Positions 34,765 through 45,326 are shown, counted from the first letter of the stretch. The stretch: DNA of 64,000 nucleotides from Bacteroides ihuae (GCF_900104585.1 NZ_FNVX01000004.1:620001-684000); one strand, 5' to 3'. Made by a program: numbers and translations. Notes: a model not told the origin generated them from the letters alone.

Positions 34765-35421
34765 ATGAAGCCAGAGTTGAAGAAGATGACAATAGCAATG
34801 GCTATTCCATTGTTCCTTATTTTCATTTTATATACAATAAAAATACTAGAAGTTGGGATGGACTGGGACTTCACACGTCTGGGAGTATATCCATTAAGCA
34901 AGAAAGGTGTTTTCGGCATTTTTGCTCACCCACTGATACACAGCAGTTTCCAACATCTTTTCGCCAATACCATTCCTCTATTTTTCTTATCTTGGTGCTT
35001 ATTCTATTTTTATCGGAATATAGCTCCCTACATCTTCTTTGCCATCTGGATAGGGTGTGGAGCGCTAACATTCCTCATTGGCAAACCCGGGTGGCACATC
35101 GGAGCGAGTGGAGTTATATATGGCTTGGCCTTTTTCCTGTTTTTCAGCGGAATACTGAGAAAACATCCCCCACTGATTGCAATCTCTCTGCTAGTCACAT
35201 TCCTTTATGGAGGACTTATTTGGAATATGTTTCCCTTCTTTGCTAAAGAAACAACATCTTGGGAGGGCCACTTGAGCGGTGCCATAACCGGAACGCTATG
35301 CGCCATCCTGTTCAGCAATCACGGACCGCAAAAGCCTGAAATATTGGAAGATGAAGACATAGAGACTCCTGAGATAGACGATGCACCTCCTGCAAACTCA
35401 GATGAAGAAGATTTGAATTAA
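34765..35421 (+). CDS. rhomboid family intramembrane serine protease
   Basis: A 218-residue inner-membrane protease with six hydrophobic segments. The catalytic Ser is near residue 115 in HIGASGVIYG (GxSG motif) and the His near residue 169 in WEGHLSGAI. The L1-loop HPLIHSSFQHLFAN (about 55-68) matches the rhomboid helix 2 motif. It cuts membrane proteins within the bilayer; the substrate is unknown. The C-terminal 30 residues are acidic (EDEDIETPEIDDAPP). The stop is one base before the end of the convergent marC gene. Confidence 0.93.
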   Translation: MKPELKKMTIAMAIPLFLIFILYTIKILEVGMDWDFTRLGVYPLSKKGVFGIFAHPLIHSSFQHLFANTIPLFFLSWCLFYFYRNIAPYIFFAIWIGCGALTFLIGKPGWHIGASGVIYGLAFFLFFSGILRKHPPLIAISLLVTFLYGGLIWNMFPFFAKETTSWEGHLSGAITGTLCAILFSNHGPQKPEILEDEDIETPEIDDAPPANSDEEDLN

Positions 35422-35422
35422 A

Positions 35423-36019
35423 TTATTTGTTCAGTGCCGCAATTAGGATAGACACGTTTGCCGTAAAAAGTCTCACCGATATAGCGAGCAGAATGATTCC
35501 GAAGAATTTACGAATGATATAAATACCTCCCTTTCCTAAGAAACGCTCGATGCGATGTGTCATGCGGAGAACAATATAAACCCAGACCATATTGAGCACC
35601 AAAGCAAGAATAATATTTAAGCTATCATACTCTGCTCTAAGCGATAATAGAGTAGTAAAAGTGCCCGGGCCGGCCAATAGAGGAAACACCAGCGGAACAA
35701 GTGTTACTTCTTTAATCGGACCTTGATTTTTAAAGATTTCAATGTCAAGAATCATCTCAAGTGACATTAAAAAGATAACAAATGCACCTGCCACAGCGAA
35801 AGAGGCAATATCTACATGAAACAGCCTTAGCATCATGTCACCGGCATAGAAGAAACCGATCATCAATATAAAAGAAATAACAGTTGCATTTATCGCATTA
35901 ACCCCTTTACCCTTCTGTGTCAAATTGAGAATAATTGGAATAGCCCCTATGATGTCAATGACAGCGAACAACACAATAAAAGCGCTGGCCATTTCCTGAA
36001 GATTAAATCTGGTAAACAT
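35423..36019 (-). CDS. MarC family integral membrane protein
   Basis: A 198-residue protein with six hydrophobic segments of the MarC/UPF0056 family: FAVIDIIGAIPIILNLTQKG (about 18-37) carries the NPxG-like family loop, and PLVFPLLAGPGTFTTLLSL (about 114-132) is the second repeat's conserved loop. MarC is not a drug pump despite the name; its function is unknown. The frame opens at 36067, but the ATG at 36019 has AAGGAGG six bases before it and follows a promoter at 36038-36067, so it is chosen. Such a strong ribosome site is unusual in Bacteroidota. Confidence 0.92.
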   Translation of the reverse strand: MFTRFNLQEMASAFIVLFAVIDIIGAIPIILNLTQKGKGVNAINATVISFILMIGFFYAGDMMLRLFHVDIASFAVAGAFVIFLMSLEMILDIEIFKNQGPIKEVTLVPLVFPLLAGPGTFTTLLSLRAEYDSLNIILALVLNMVWVYIVLRMTHRIERFLGKGGIYIIRKFFGIILLAISVRLFTANVSILIAALNK

Positions 36020-36037
36020 AACTCCTCCTTTTTTCTG

Positions 36038-36067
36038 CAAAGATAATTGATTTTTATGCACAAACAA
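36038..36067 (-). promoter_or_regulatory. promoter of marC
   Basis: On minus: TTG (36067-36065), 19 nt, TATCTTTG (36045-36038), then the AGGAGG site and ATG at 36019. Confidence 0.75.
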
Positions 36068-36158
36068 TAAGTATCGGCATGAATCGTCTCCTTACTTAAG
36101 AAATAATAAAAAAAACAAAAAGAGGCAGTGAATAAAAACAAGAGGGTGCTATTATAGC

Positions 36159-36166
36159 TATATTTG
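36159..36166 (+). promoter_or_regulatory. -7 box of the Crp-like gene
   Basis: TATATTTG 26 nt before the ATG; no clear -33. Confidence 0.55.
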
Positions 36167-36191
36167 TCTTCAAAATAGAAAGATTTAGTGT

Positions 36192-36896
36192 ATGAATACA
36201 ATGTATGATACCTTACTCCAACTGCCTTTATTTCAGGGCCTTTGCCACGAAGACTTCACTAATATATTGGAAAAAGTAAAGCTACATTTTACAAATTATA
36301 AAGCAGGAGAAACCATTGTCAAGCATGACATGGTCTGTGATAAGTTGATTTTTCTATTGAAGGGCGAAATATCGTCGTTGTCTTCACCTAAAGATAATAC
36401 TTTTACCTTCATGGAGTACTTTGAAGCCCCTTACTTAATAGAGGCTCATTCTTTGTTTGGAATGAATCTCAACTATGCATCTTCGTATGTGGCTCGCACA
36501 GAAGTACAGACCATTAGTATAAGCAAATCATTTGTACTTACCGAGCTATTTAATTATGATATATTCCGTCTCAACTACATGAATATTGTCAGCAATCGTG
36601 CCCAGGTATTCTACGACCGTTTATGGAGAAGTGCCTCTGATAATTTGAAAAAGAAGATTATCGATTTCATTCTGGTTCGTACCGAGAAGTTTACCGGAGA
36701 GAAAGACCTTAAAATTCGTATGGAAGATATAGCCATTTATGTTGATGATACACGACTGAACGTATCTAAGGCATTGAATGATTTCCAATCGATGGGATTG
36801 CTCACTCTCAGCCGAAAAGCGATTCATATTTCTGAAATAAATGCACTCGTAAAATGGAGTGAAGCGCAAAAAACCGACCAAAAAAAAGATAGATAG
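36192..36896 (+). CDS. Crp/Fnr family transcription regulator
   Basis: A 234-residue regulator. Residues about 10-130 are a cyclic-nucleotide-binding-type beta roll ([20 protein letters not shown], about 37-56), and about 150-220 a winged helix ([20 protein letters not shown], about 177-196). The phosphate-binding cassette of cAMP receptors (RSAS) is not seen, so it may bind another ligand. No Fnr-type cysteines cluster at the N-terminus. The targets are unknown. It is monocistronic, with a 130-nt palindromic repeat starting 43 nt after its stop. Confidence 0.9.
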   Translation: MNTMYDTLLQLPLFQGLCHEDFTNILEKVKLHFTNYKAGETIVKHDMVCDKLIFLLKGEISSLSSPKDNTFTFMEYFEAPYLIEAHSLFGMNLNYASSYVARTEVQTISISKSFVLTELFNYDIFRLNYMNIVSNRAQVFYDRLWRSASDNLKKKIIDFILVRTEKFTGEKDLKIRMEDIAIYVDDTRLNVSKALNDFQSMGLLTLSRKAIHISEINALVKWSEAQKTDQKKDR

Positions 36897-36939
36897 CCCC
36901 ACAACTAAACAATAAATGTAAATATTAGAGATATACCGT

Positions 36940-37069
36940 TACAAGCCTTCTGAGAGGGGTTTGGTGAACTAACTAGATCAGCGTGGTGAAGTAGTTAATT
37001 CACCACGCTGATCTAGTTAGTTCACCACGCTGAAGTTATATCATCACCAAGAATCACCTCATTTGTAAA
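36940..37069 (+). repeat. 130-nt modular palindromic repeat, copy 3
   Basis: Same flanks and length as 657-786 and 27382-27511. The modules are at 36973-36994, 36995-37016 and 37017-37038. The 44-bp hairpin formed by modules 1-2 is identical to that of modules 2-3 in copy 1, shifted by exactly one module. The third module matches that of copy 2 except for one or two bases. ATGT again lies 24 nt before the left flank (36916). Confidence 0.85.
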
Positions 37070-37107
37070 CAAAACAGCTTAGTAAAGCTACACAATTCGT
37101 TAGGCAT

Positions 37108-37154
37108 CATAAAAAAACAGCCTCAACTTTAGTAGTCAAGACTGTTTTTTTATG
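37108..37154 (-). terminator. intrinsic terminator of guaA
   Basis: A 13-bp perfect outer stem (37108-37120 / 37142-37154) containing runs of seven A and seven T, with an imperfect inner part. Usable in either direction. Confidence 0.75.
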
Positions 37155-37174
37155 GTAGTATGTAATATCAAAGA

Positions 37175-38698
37175 CTATTCCCATTCAATCGTTGCAGGAG
37201 GTTTAGAGCTAATATCATAAGTAACCCTATTCACCCCTTTCACTTTATTGATAATGTCGTTAGAGACCTTGCCCAAAAACTCATAAGGCAAGTGTGCCCA
37301 ATCGGCAGTCATTGCATCCGTAGAAGTCACCGCCCTAAGAGCCACAGCTCTTTCATACGTACGCTCATCGCCCATCACACCAACAGACTGCACCGGAAGC
37401 AAAATAACTCCCGCCTGCCATACCTTGTCATAAAGTCCCCAGTCGCGTAATCCTTGAATAAAAATATCATCCGCTTCCTGAAGAATATGAACCTTCTCGG
37501 GAGTGATATCACCCAATATACGCACAGCCAGTCCCGGTCCCGGAAATGGATGACGAGTGATTAGATGTTCAGGCATGCCTAATTGTCGGCCCACTTTTCG
37601 AACTTCATCCTTAAATAACAAACGGAGCGGTTCGCAAAGTTTAAGGTTCATCTTTTCGGGCAATCCCCCTACATTATGATGACTCTTAATCACTGTTCCT
37701 GTGATAGAAAGCGACTCGATGCAGTCTGGGTAGATAGTACCCTGCGCCAACCATTTCACCTCTTTTATCTTGTGAGCTTCTACATCAAAGACATCAATGA
37801 AGCCCTTGCCAATAATCTTACGTTTGCCTTCGGGATCAGAAACCCCTGCCAGTTCACCAAAGAATTGAGCACTAGCATCCACGCCAATCACATTCAGCCC
37901 TAAGCATTCGTAATCGTGCAACACGTTGCTATACTCATTCTTGCGTAACATGCCGTGATCAACAAAGATACAGGTAAGGTTCGTACCGATGGCCCTATGT
38001 AACAATACCGCTGCAACCGAAGAATCTACTCCTCCGCTCAAGCCCAGCACTACTTTATCATCGCCAATTTGTTTTTTCAACTCTGCCACAGTGCTTTCTA
38101 CGAAAGAAGCCGGAGACCAATCCTGCTTGCATCCGCACACATCCACAACAAAGTTTTTCAGTATTTGTGTTCCATCTTCCGTGTGAAAGACTTCCGGATG
38201 AAACTGTACACCCCATATTTGAGCACCCTCAACCTGATAAGCAGCAATAGCCACTTTATCAGTCGATGCAATCGTCTTAAAGTTGGCAGGAATGGCAGTA
38301 ATGGTATCACCATGGCTCATCCAGACTTGTGATTTCTCTCGCACTCCTTTAAACAATACATTATCTTTGCAAAACGTATCTAGGTGAGCACGTCCGTATT
38401 CGCGAGTTCCGGCCGGTTCTACTTTCCCACCATTCATATAAGACATGAACTGCGCACCATAGCAAATACCCAGAATAGGGTATTTCCCCCATATTTCTGT
38501 CATATCTGTTTTAAATGCCGTTTCATCATACACAGAGAACGGACTACCCGAAAGAATGACACCGATTACACTCTCATCATCCTTCGGAAATTTGTTATAA
38601 GGTACTATCTCACAATAAGTATCCAGTTCACGCACTCTACGAGCAATAAGTTGCGTAGTCTGAGAACCAAAATCAAGTATTATAATTTTTTCTTGCAT
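37175..38698 (-). CDS. guaA: GMP synthase (glutamine-hydrolysing)
   Basis: A 507-residue enzyme turning XMP to GMP with glutamine and ATP. The class I amidotransferase domain (about 1-190) has the nucleophile Cys in GICYGAQF (about 77-84) and the His-Pro-Glu near residue 167 (VQFHPEVFH). The ATP-pyrophosphatase loop GLSGGVDSS (about 218-226) and a C-terminal dimerisation domain ending PPATIEWE are intact. Length is close to normal (about 510-525). It is transcribed alone between mscL and the terminator at 37108-37154. Confidence 0.98.
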   Translation of the reverse strand: MQEKIIILDFGSQTTQLIARRVRELDTYCEIVPYNKFPKDDESVIGVILSGSPFSVYDETAFKTDMTEIWGKYPILGICYGAQFMSYMNGGKVEPAGTREYGRAHLDTFCKDNVLFKGVREKSQVWMSHGDTITAIPANFKTIASTDKVAIAAYQVEGAQIWGVQFHPEVFHTEDGTQILKNFVVDVCGCKQDWSPASFVESTVAELKKQIGDDKVVLGLSGGVDSSVAAVLLHRAIGTNLTCIFVDHGMLRKNEYSNVLHDYECLGLNVIGVDASAQFFGELAGVSDPEGKRKIIGKGFIDVFDVEAHKIKEVKWLAQGTIYPDCIESLSITGTVIKSHHNVGGLPEKMNLKLCEPLRLLFKDEVRKVGRQLGMPEHLITRHPFPGPGLAVRILGDITPEKVHILQEADDIFIQGLRDWGLYDKVWQAGVILLPVQSVGVMGDERTYERAVALRAVTSTDAMTADWAHLPYEFLGKVSNDIINKVKGVNRVTYDISSKPPATIEWE

Positions 38699-38726
38699 AT
38701 AGAAGATATGTTTTGAAGTTTGCGCG

Positions 38727-38734
38727 CAAAAGTA
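38727..38734 (-). promoter_or_regulatory. -7 box of guaA
   Basis: On minus TACTTTTG, 28 nt before the guaA ATG. Confidence 0.6.
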
Positions 38735-38751
38735 CGCAAAATATCACGATT

Positions 38752-39198
38752 TTACTTCTTTTCTCTAAGTAAATCACGTATTTCGGCCAACAACAGTTCT
38801 TCTTTTGTAGGTGCAGGAGGAGCTGGAGCGGCAACTGGGGCTTCACTCTTCTTAGACATCCTACTCAATAGCTTAACGAACAGGAAGATCGAAAATGCTA
38901 TAATAAGAAAGTCGAAGGTGGCCTGTAAAAAATTACCATAATTCAATGTAACGGCGGCAATTTGCTTCCCGTCTGCCCCTATTTCTGCAGCTTTCATCAC
39001 CCACTTAAGGTCCGCAAAGTTCACGCCGCCAATCAACAGTCCGATAGGAGGCATAATAACGTCAGCCACGATGGAAGAGACGATCTTACCAAAAGCTCCA
39101 CCTATAATTACACCGACAGCCATATCAATCACATTGCCTCTCATAGCAAATGATTTAAACTCTTGTAAAAGAAGACTTTTTCCCATGTTTTTTTTCAT
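38752..39198 (-). CDS. mscL: large-conductance mechanosensitive channel
   Basis: A 148-residue inner-membrane channel opening under hypo-osmotic tension. The N-terminal helix [20 protein letters not shown] (about 14-33) runs into the pore-lining first membrane segment; the second segment is about 93-115 ([15 protein letters not shown]). A C-terminal cytoplasmic helix ([18 protein letters not shown]) forms the bundle. An Ala/Pro linker ([11 protein letters not shown]) precedes it. The start at 39198 gives four extra residues before the usual [10 protein letters not shown]; either Met could start. Confidence 0.96.
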   Translation of the reverse strand: MKKNMGKSLLLQEFKSFAMRGNVIDMAVGVIIGGAFGKIVSSIVADVIMPPIGLLIGGVNFADLKWVMKAAEIGADGKQIAAVTLNYGNFLQATFDFLIIAFSIFLFVKLLSRMSKKSEAPVAAPAPPAPTKEELLLAEIRDLLREKK

Positions 39199-39237
39199 AT
39201 TTAATATTAATTGTGTGCGAATATAAAAACAAATTCT

Positions 39238-39245
39238 TAATTTTG
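39238..39245 (+). promoter_or_regulatory. -7 box of the GAPDH gene
   Basis: TAATTTTG 80 nt before the ATG. Confidence 0.6.
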
Positions 39246-39289
39246 CACCGCATTAAAAACGAAATATGAAGTATTGCTACATATTTTGA

Positions 39290-40333
<1,044 letters not shown>

Positions 40334-40355
40334 TTATCTAATTACAACATATAGA

Positions 40356-40391
40356 AAACTGTTCCGATTAAATTCGGAGCAGTTTTTTTTT
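40356..40391 (+). terminator. intrinsic terminator of gapA
   Basis: A 12-bp stem with one mismatch (40356-40367 / 40374-40385) followed by a run of nine or ten T. Confidence 0.88.
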
Positions 40392-40502
40392 GCAACAAAC
40401 TAATACTTTGTTAAAAAGCGACTAATTAGGGTATAAGTAATCGACTATTTTAGTATGTTTGTATTCTAGAAAATAATTATAACCGCTCAATCTCCGGATT
40501 AT

Positions 40503-42614
40503 ATGAAAAGATTAAACCTAACATTTTTTTTACTTTGCATAATTAGTATGATACATGCCCAAAATCCTTTCCTTGAAGAGTATAATACCCCACACCAAAC
40601 TGTTCCATTTGATAAAATAAAAACCGAGCATTATGAGCCTGCCATCTTAGAAGGCATCAAACAACAGATGGCTGAAATAGATGAAATCGTAAACAACCCC
40701 AAAGCTCCCACGTTCGCTAACACCATATTGGCTTATGAGCAATCAGGGAAACTATTAGACAGGGTCACCGCTGTTTTTGGAAATCTCCAAAGTGCTGAAA
40801 CGAATGATGATTTACAGGCTCTTGCACAGAAGATGATGCCATTGTTGAGTGAGCACAGCAATAATATCAGCTTAAACGAGAAGCTTTTCGACCGAATTAA
40901 AGTGGTTTACAAACAAAAAAAGAAGCTCTCTCTCACCATCGAACAAGCCAAACTTCTTGAAAATGCTTACGACGGCTTTATCCGCAATGGCGCTAATCTG
41001 AAAGGAGAAGCTAAAAATAAATATCGCGAATTGACCAAGAAGCTTAGCACCCTGACTCTTCAATTCAGCGAAAACAACTTGAAAGAGACAAACAACTACC
41101 AGATGGTGCTGAAGGAGAAGGACCAATTGGCAGGATTACCAGAAAGTGCTATAGAGGCAGCTGCTCAAACGGCTAAAGATAAAGGCGTTGAAGGATGGGT
41201 TTTCACTCTTCAGGCACCGAGTTACATCCCTTTCCTAACTTATGCCGACAACCGTGAGCTCCGAAAAGAACTCTATATGGCGTACAATACAAAATGTACC
41301 CATGACAACGAATATAACAATTTGAATATTGTTAAAGAGATTGCCAACACCCGTATGGCGATTGCTCAACTCTTAGGTTACAAGAACTATGCTGAGTACA
41401 CGTTACAAAAGCGTATGGCTCAAAACAGCGACGCCGTATACAAACTGCTGAATCAATTATTGGAAGCATATACTCCTACGGCCAAGAAAGAATATAATGA
41501 GGTACAATCGCTGGCTCGTCAAACAGAAGGCGAAAGCTTCTCCGTGATGCCGTGGGATTGGAGCTATTATTCGAATAAGCTGAAAAATAAAAAGTTCAAT
41601 ATCAACGAAGAGATGCTACGACCTTACTTTGAACTGAGTAAGGTAAAAGAAGGCGTATTTGGATTAGCGACCAGACTATATGGTATCACATTCAAGAAAA
41701 ATCCCGATATTCCTGTTTACAATAAAGATGTAGATGCTTATGAGGTATTTGATAAGGATGGTAGCTACCTTGCAGTTCTTTATACCGACTTCCATCCTCG
41801 TGCCGGCAAACGCTCCGGAGCATGGATGACCAGTTTTAAAGGACAATGGGTCGATTATAAAACAGGAGAGAATAGTCGCCCACACATCACATTGGTAATG
41901 AACTTTACTAAACCGACTGACAATAAGCCTGCTCTACTTACCTTCGATGAAGTAGAAACATTTTTGCACGAATTCGGTCATGGGCTACATGGTATCTTTG
42001 CCAATTCAAATAACGAAAGTCTTAGTGGTACGAGTGTCTATCGTGATTTTGTGGAGTTACCCTCTCAAATCATGGAGAATTTTGCCATCGAAAAAGAATT
42101 TCTGAACACTTTTGCCAGACATTATCAAACCGGTGAATTACTTCCAGACACATTGGTGCAACGATTAGTAGACGCCTCTAACTTTAACGTAGCTTATGGT
42201 TGTTTACGCCAGGTAAGCTTTGGACTGCTCGATATGGCATGGTACACACGTTCCACTCCTTTCGATGGAGATGTAAAAACCTACGAACAAAAAGCATGGG
42301 GCAAGGCACAGATTCTTCCGGTTGTAAATGATGCCTGCATGAGCACGCAGTTCTCGCACATCTTTGCCGGAGGTTATGCCGCAGGATACTACAGCTACAA
42401 ATGGGCCGAAGTACTGGATGCTGATGCATTCTCGCTCTTCAAACAAAAAGGTATTTTCAATAATGAAGTAGCCGAATCGTTCCGAAATAATATATTATCA
42501 AAAGGTGGCACAGAACATCCGATGGTTTTATATAAACGCTTTCGCGGACAAGAGCCAACCATCGATGCATTGCTGATTAGAAATGGAATAAAAAAAACGA
42601 AAAATGAAAACTAA
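40503..42614 (+). CDS. M3 family metallopeptidase, dipeptidyl carboxypeptidase-like
   Basis: A 703-residue peptidase with a signal peptide (about 1-19, ending MIHAQ). The zinc motif HEFGH is near residue 490 in FLHEFGHGLHGIF; the downstream Glu is in SQIMENFAIEKEF (about 523-535). Its length and the motif order match Dcp/oligopeptidase A-type enzymes. It probably works in the periplasm on short peptides. The last four codons overlap the start of the next, lipoprotein gene, so the two should be co-translated. Confidence 0.95.
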   Translation: MKRLNLTFFLLCIISMIHAQNPFLEEYNTPHQTVPFDKIKTEHYEPAILEGIKQQMAEIDEIVNNPKAPTFANTILAYEQSGKLLDRVTAVFGNLQSAETNDDLQALAQKMMPLLSEHSNNISLNEKLFDRIKVVYKQKKKLSLTIEQAKLLENAYDGFIRNGANLKGEAKNKYRELTKKLSTLTLQFSENNLKETNNYQMVLKEKDQLAGLPESAIEAAAQTAKDKGVEGWVFTLQAPSYIPFLTYADNRELRKELYMAYNTKCTHDNEYNNLNIVKEIANTRMAIAQLLGYKNYAEYTLQKRMAQNSDAVYKLLNQLLEAYTPTAKKEYNEVQSLARQTEGESFSVMPWDWSYYSNKLKNKKFNINEEMLRPYFELSKVKEGVFGLATRLYGITFKKNPDIPVYNKDVDAYEVFDKDGSYLAVLYTDFHPRAGKRSGAWMTSFKGQWVDYKTGENSRPHITLVMNFTKPTDNKPALLTFDEVETFLHEFGHGLHGIFANSNNESLSGTSVYRDFVELPSQIMENFAIEKEFLNTFARHYQTGELLPDTLVQRLVDASNFNVAYGCLRQVSFGLLDMAWYTRSTPFDGDVKTYEQKAWGKAQILPVVNDACMSTQFSHIFAGGYAAGYYSYKWAEVLDADAFSLFKQKGIFNNEVAESFRNNILSKGGTEHPMVLYKRFRGQEPTIDALLIRNGIKKTKNEN

Positions 42615-43092
42615 ACACTTACTCTTTCTTGTCCTTCTGTTTCCTCTGTTAAGCGGATGCAACGATTCAGATGATGTCTCTAAGATTTTCTTTGGTAAAA
42701 CATGGAAATTAAGAGATATAATAGAGGGAGATAAATCAAGTGATTATTGGGATGGTGATGAAGAAGCTGAAGCCGCATCTCGTGAATTAATGGAACAAGA
42801 AAATAACTGCACAATTAAATTTAGCGGAACAATAACAGGAAATACCATTAGCGGAACGATCAGCGGAAGAGCAATCAATAACGCCTTTAGTGGCACTTGG
42901 AACGTCGATGGCGAAAGCCGTACCTTTAGCATCCCTGAAATAACGCCAAACACCGATAGCGACGTACTAGGTCAAGCGTTTCTATATGGGCTAAATCATG
43001 CCACCTCATACAGTGGCGACGAGAGTAATCTATATATTTATTTCAAGGAAGGAGGAAAATCAAAGTTTCTTCTTCTTCATATCCCAAAATAA
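42604..43092 (+). CDS. small lipoprotein, DUF4847-like
   Basis: A 162-residue lipoprotein. The lipobox LLSGC puts the lipidated residue at Cys19, followed by Asn-Asp-Ser-Asp-Asp, an acidic stretch of the type linked to surface export in Bacteroidota. The mature domain (GKTWKLRDIIEGD, about 31-43, then a beta-rich region of repeated G-T-I-x-G-x-I-S-G around 75-100) resembles small calycin-like domains; I believe this is DUF4847 but could not check. Overlaps the M3 peptidase gene by 11 nt. Confidence 0.7.
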   Translation: MKTKHLLFLVLLFPLLSGCNDSDDVSKIFFGKTWKLRDIIEGDKSSDYWDGDEEAEAASRELMEQENNCTIKFSGTITGNTISGTISGRAINNAFSGTWNVDGESRTFSIPEITPNTDSDVLGQAFLYGLNHATSYSGDESNLYIYFKEGGKSKFLLLHIPK

Positions 43093-43102
43093 ATGTTTAG
43101 CC

Positions 43103-43552
43103 ATGGATGCAGCACAACTGAAACAATTAGAATTGGACAAACGTTATATACGAATGGCCATAATATGGGCAGAAAACTCTTACTGTCACCGGCGAAAAGT
43201 AGGAGCACTTATCGTTAAAGAAAAGATGATTATCTCTGATGGATACAACGGAACTCCCTCTGGTTTTGAGAATGTATGCGAAGATGAAAATAACCTGACT
43301 AAGCCTTATGTGCTTCATGCTGAAGCGAATGCCATCACTAAGATTGCTCGTTCAAATAATAGTAGTGACGGAGCTACAATGTATGTCACGGCCGCACCAT
43401 GTATTGAGTGTGCCAAACTGATAATTCAAGCAGGTATTAAGCGAGTGATCTACTCCGAGAAATATCGCTTGGAAGATGGAATTAATTTATTAAAACGTGC
43501 CGGCATTGAAGTTCTATACTTGGAACCCGATAAGTTTGGCACAGAAATATAA
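43103..43552 (+). CDS. dCMP deaminase-like cytidine/deoxycytidylate deaminase
   Basis: A 149-residue zinc deaminase. Zinc ligands are His in LHAEANA (about 71-77; Glu is the proton shuttle) and two Cys in PCIECAKLI (about 99-107). MIISDGYNGTPSGFENVCED (about 44-63) is the nucleotide loop typical of dCMP deaminases and ComEB. It should convert dCMP to dUMP for dTMP synthesis. The ORF extends upstream inside the preceding gene, but the ATG at 43103, ten nt after that stop, fits the family. Confidence 0.92.
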   Translation: MDAAQLKQLELDKRYIRMAIIWAENSYCHRRKVGALIVKEKMIISDGYNGTPSGFENVCEDENNLTKPYVLHAEANAITKIARSNNSSDGATMYVTAAPCIECAKLIIQAGIKRVIYSEKYRLEDGINLLKRAGIEVLYLEPDKFGTEI

Positions 43553-43586
43553 GTAACAAGAAAAAACGTTCAAAAACAAAAAAGAT

Positions 43587-45326
43587 ATGCGTACAAGAAA
43601 CTCTTCGAAGTTTATACCACTTGTCATTGCAATAAGTGTGGTAGTTGGAATTCTTATCGGAACTTTTTATGCGAAACATTTTTCAGGTAATCGCTTAGGC
43701 ATTATAAATAGTTCTTCCAATAAACTAAATGCTCTGTTACGCATTGTCGATGATCAATATGTGGATACAGTGAACATGACCGATCTGGTTGAGAAAGCAA
43801 TGCCACAGATTCTAGCTGAACTTGATCCACACTCCACTTATATTCCTGCAAAAGATCTGGAAAATGTTAACTCTGAGTTAGAAGGCAGCTTTAGCGGAAT
43901 CGGTATCCAGTTCACTATACAAAACGACACTATTCATGTCAATAGTGTTATACAGGGAGGCCCCTCCGAAAAGGTCGGATTAATGGCAGGAGACCGTATC
44001 GTCTCTGTTAATGATACGTCATTTGTTGGCAAGAAAGTAACAAACGATGTAGCAATGCGAACTCTCAAAGGCGCCAAAGGTACCCATGTAAAATTGGGTG
44101 TTAAAAGAATGACAGAGAATAACATTCTCAAGTTCAATATTACACGCGGAGATATACCTCAAAACAGTATTGACGCAAGTTATATGCTCAACGATAAATT
44201 CGGTTATGTGCAAATCAGTAAGTTTGGCCGCACCACGCATGTTGAGTTGCTCAATGCAATTGCAGTGCTAAGTCATAAGAACTGCCAGGGCCTGATCATT
44301 GACTTACGAGGAAACACAGGAGGATATATGGAAGCTGCTATTCGAATGGTAAACGAATTTCTACCTCAAGGCAAACTGATTGTATATACCCAAGGTCGCA
44401 AGTATCCACGTACAGATGAATTTGCCAACGGCACTGGCAGCTGTCAAAAAATGCCTATCATAGTACTTGTTGATGAAGGTTCTGCTTCTGCCAGTGAGAT
44501 TTTTGCAGGGGCTATTCAAGATAATGACCGTGGTCTGATTATAGGTCGCCGTTCCTTTGGTAAAGGCCTGGTGCAGCAGCCTATTGATTTCAGTGACGGT
44601 TCGGCTATTCGCCTAACCATTGCGCGCTACTACACCCCTTCAGGACGTTGTATCCAAAGGCATTATGACAGCGGTAACGACCGAAATTATGAAATGGACT
44701 GGCTTACTCGCTACGAACATGGAGAATTTTTCTCAAGAGATAGCATTAAATTAGATAAATCACTTCGCTACTCAACCGGACTGGGACGCCCTGTTTATGG
44801 CGGTGGAGGCATCATGCCGGACATCTTTGTGCCACAAGATACCACAGGAGTGAGTTCATATCTGACTAGTGTACTCAGCAAAGGATTAACTGTACAGTTT
44901 ACTTTTCAGTACACCGACCGCAACCGTGAGCAAATGAGTAAATACGAGAATGAAGATGAATTACTCACCTACTTACGTCGCCAAAACTTAGTGGAACAAT
45001 TCGTTCGCTATGCCGACAGTAAAGGGATAAAGAGAAGAAATATTCTCATCCAGAAATCGCGCAAATTGCTTGAAAAAAATATCTATGGCAATCTCATCTA
45101 TAACATGCTAGGAAAAGAAGCCTACATCAAGTACTTCAACAATACCGATACAACGGTGAAGAAAGCAATAGAATTGCTAGAGAAAGGAGAAGCTTTCCCT
45201 AAAGCACCCGAGGCTGTAGAACAACCCATTAAGAAAAATGAAGGAAAGAAAAAAAGAACTGCGCAAGCAGATAGCGCTAAAGAAAACCCTATATCACGCC
45301 TCTACGCTGAAGGATCTTTCTGCTAA
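43587..45326 (+). CDS. S41 family C-terminal processing protease
   Basis: A 579-residue periplasmic Tsp/CtpA-like serine protease with an N-terminal membrane anchor (about 11-29). Residues about 90-165 are a PDZ domain (SGIGIQFTIQNDTIHVNSVI region). The catalytic Ser is near 299 in DEGSASASEI, and the Lys near 326 in SFGKGLVQQP. The C-terminus has a Lys-rich segment (KKNEGKKKRT) that is also the start region of the next gene in another frame: the two overlap by 89 bases. Confidence 0.95.
   Translation: MRTRNSSKFIPLVIAISVVVGILIGTFYAKHFSGNRLGIINSSSNKLNALLRIVDDQYVDTVNMTDLVEKAMPQILAELDPHSTYIPAKDLENVNSELEGSFSGIGIQFTIQNDTIHVNSVIQGGPSEKVGLMAGDRIVSVNDTSFVGKKVTNDVAMRTLKGAKGTHVKLGVKRMTENNILKFNITRGDIPQNSIDASYMLNDKFGYVQISKFGRTTHVELLNAIAVLSHKNCQGLIIDLRGNTGGYMEAAIRMVNEFLPQGKLIVYTQGRKYPRTDEFANGTGSCQKMPIIVLVDEGSASASEIFAGAIQDNDRGLIIGRRSFGKGLVQQPIDFSDGSAIRLTIARYYTPSGRCIQRHYDSGNDRNYEMDWLTRYEHGEFFSRDSIKLDKSLRYSTGLGRPVYGGGGIMPDIFVPQDTTGVSSYLTSVLSKGLTVQFTFQYTDRNREQMSKYENEDELLTYLRRQNLVEQFVRYADSKGIKRRNILIQKSRKLLEKNIYGNLIYNMLGKEAYIKYFNNTDTTVKKAIELLEKGEAFPKAPEAVEQPIKKNEGKKKRTAQADSAKENPISRLYAEGSFC

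Noticed and set aside
36020..36067. Sixteen extra N-terminal residues for MarC
   Set aside because: The promoter lies inside this part and AGGAGG precedes the ATG at 36019.
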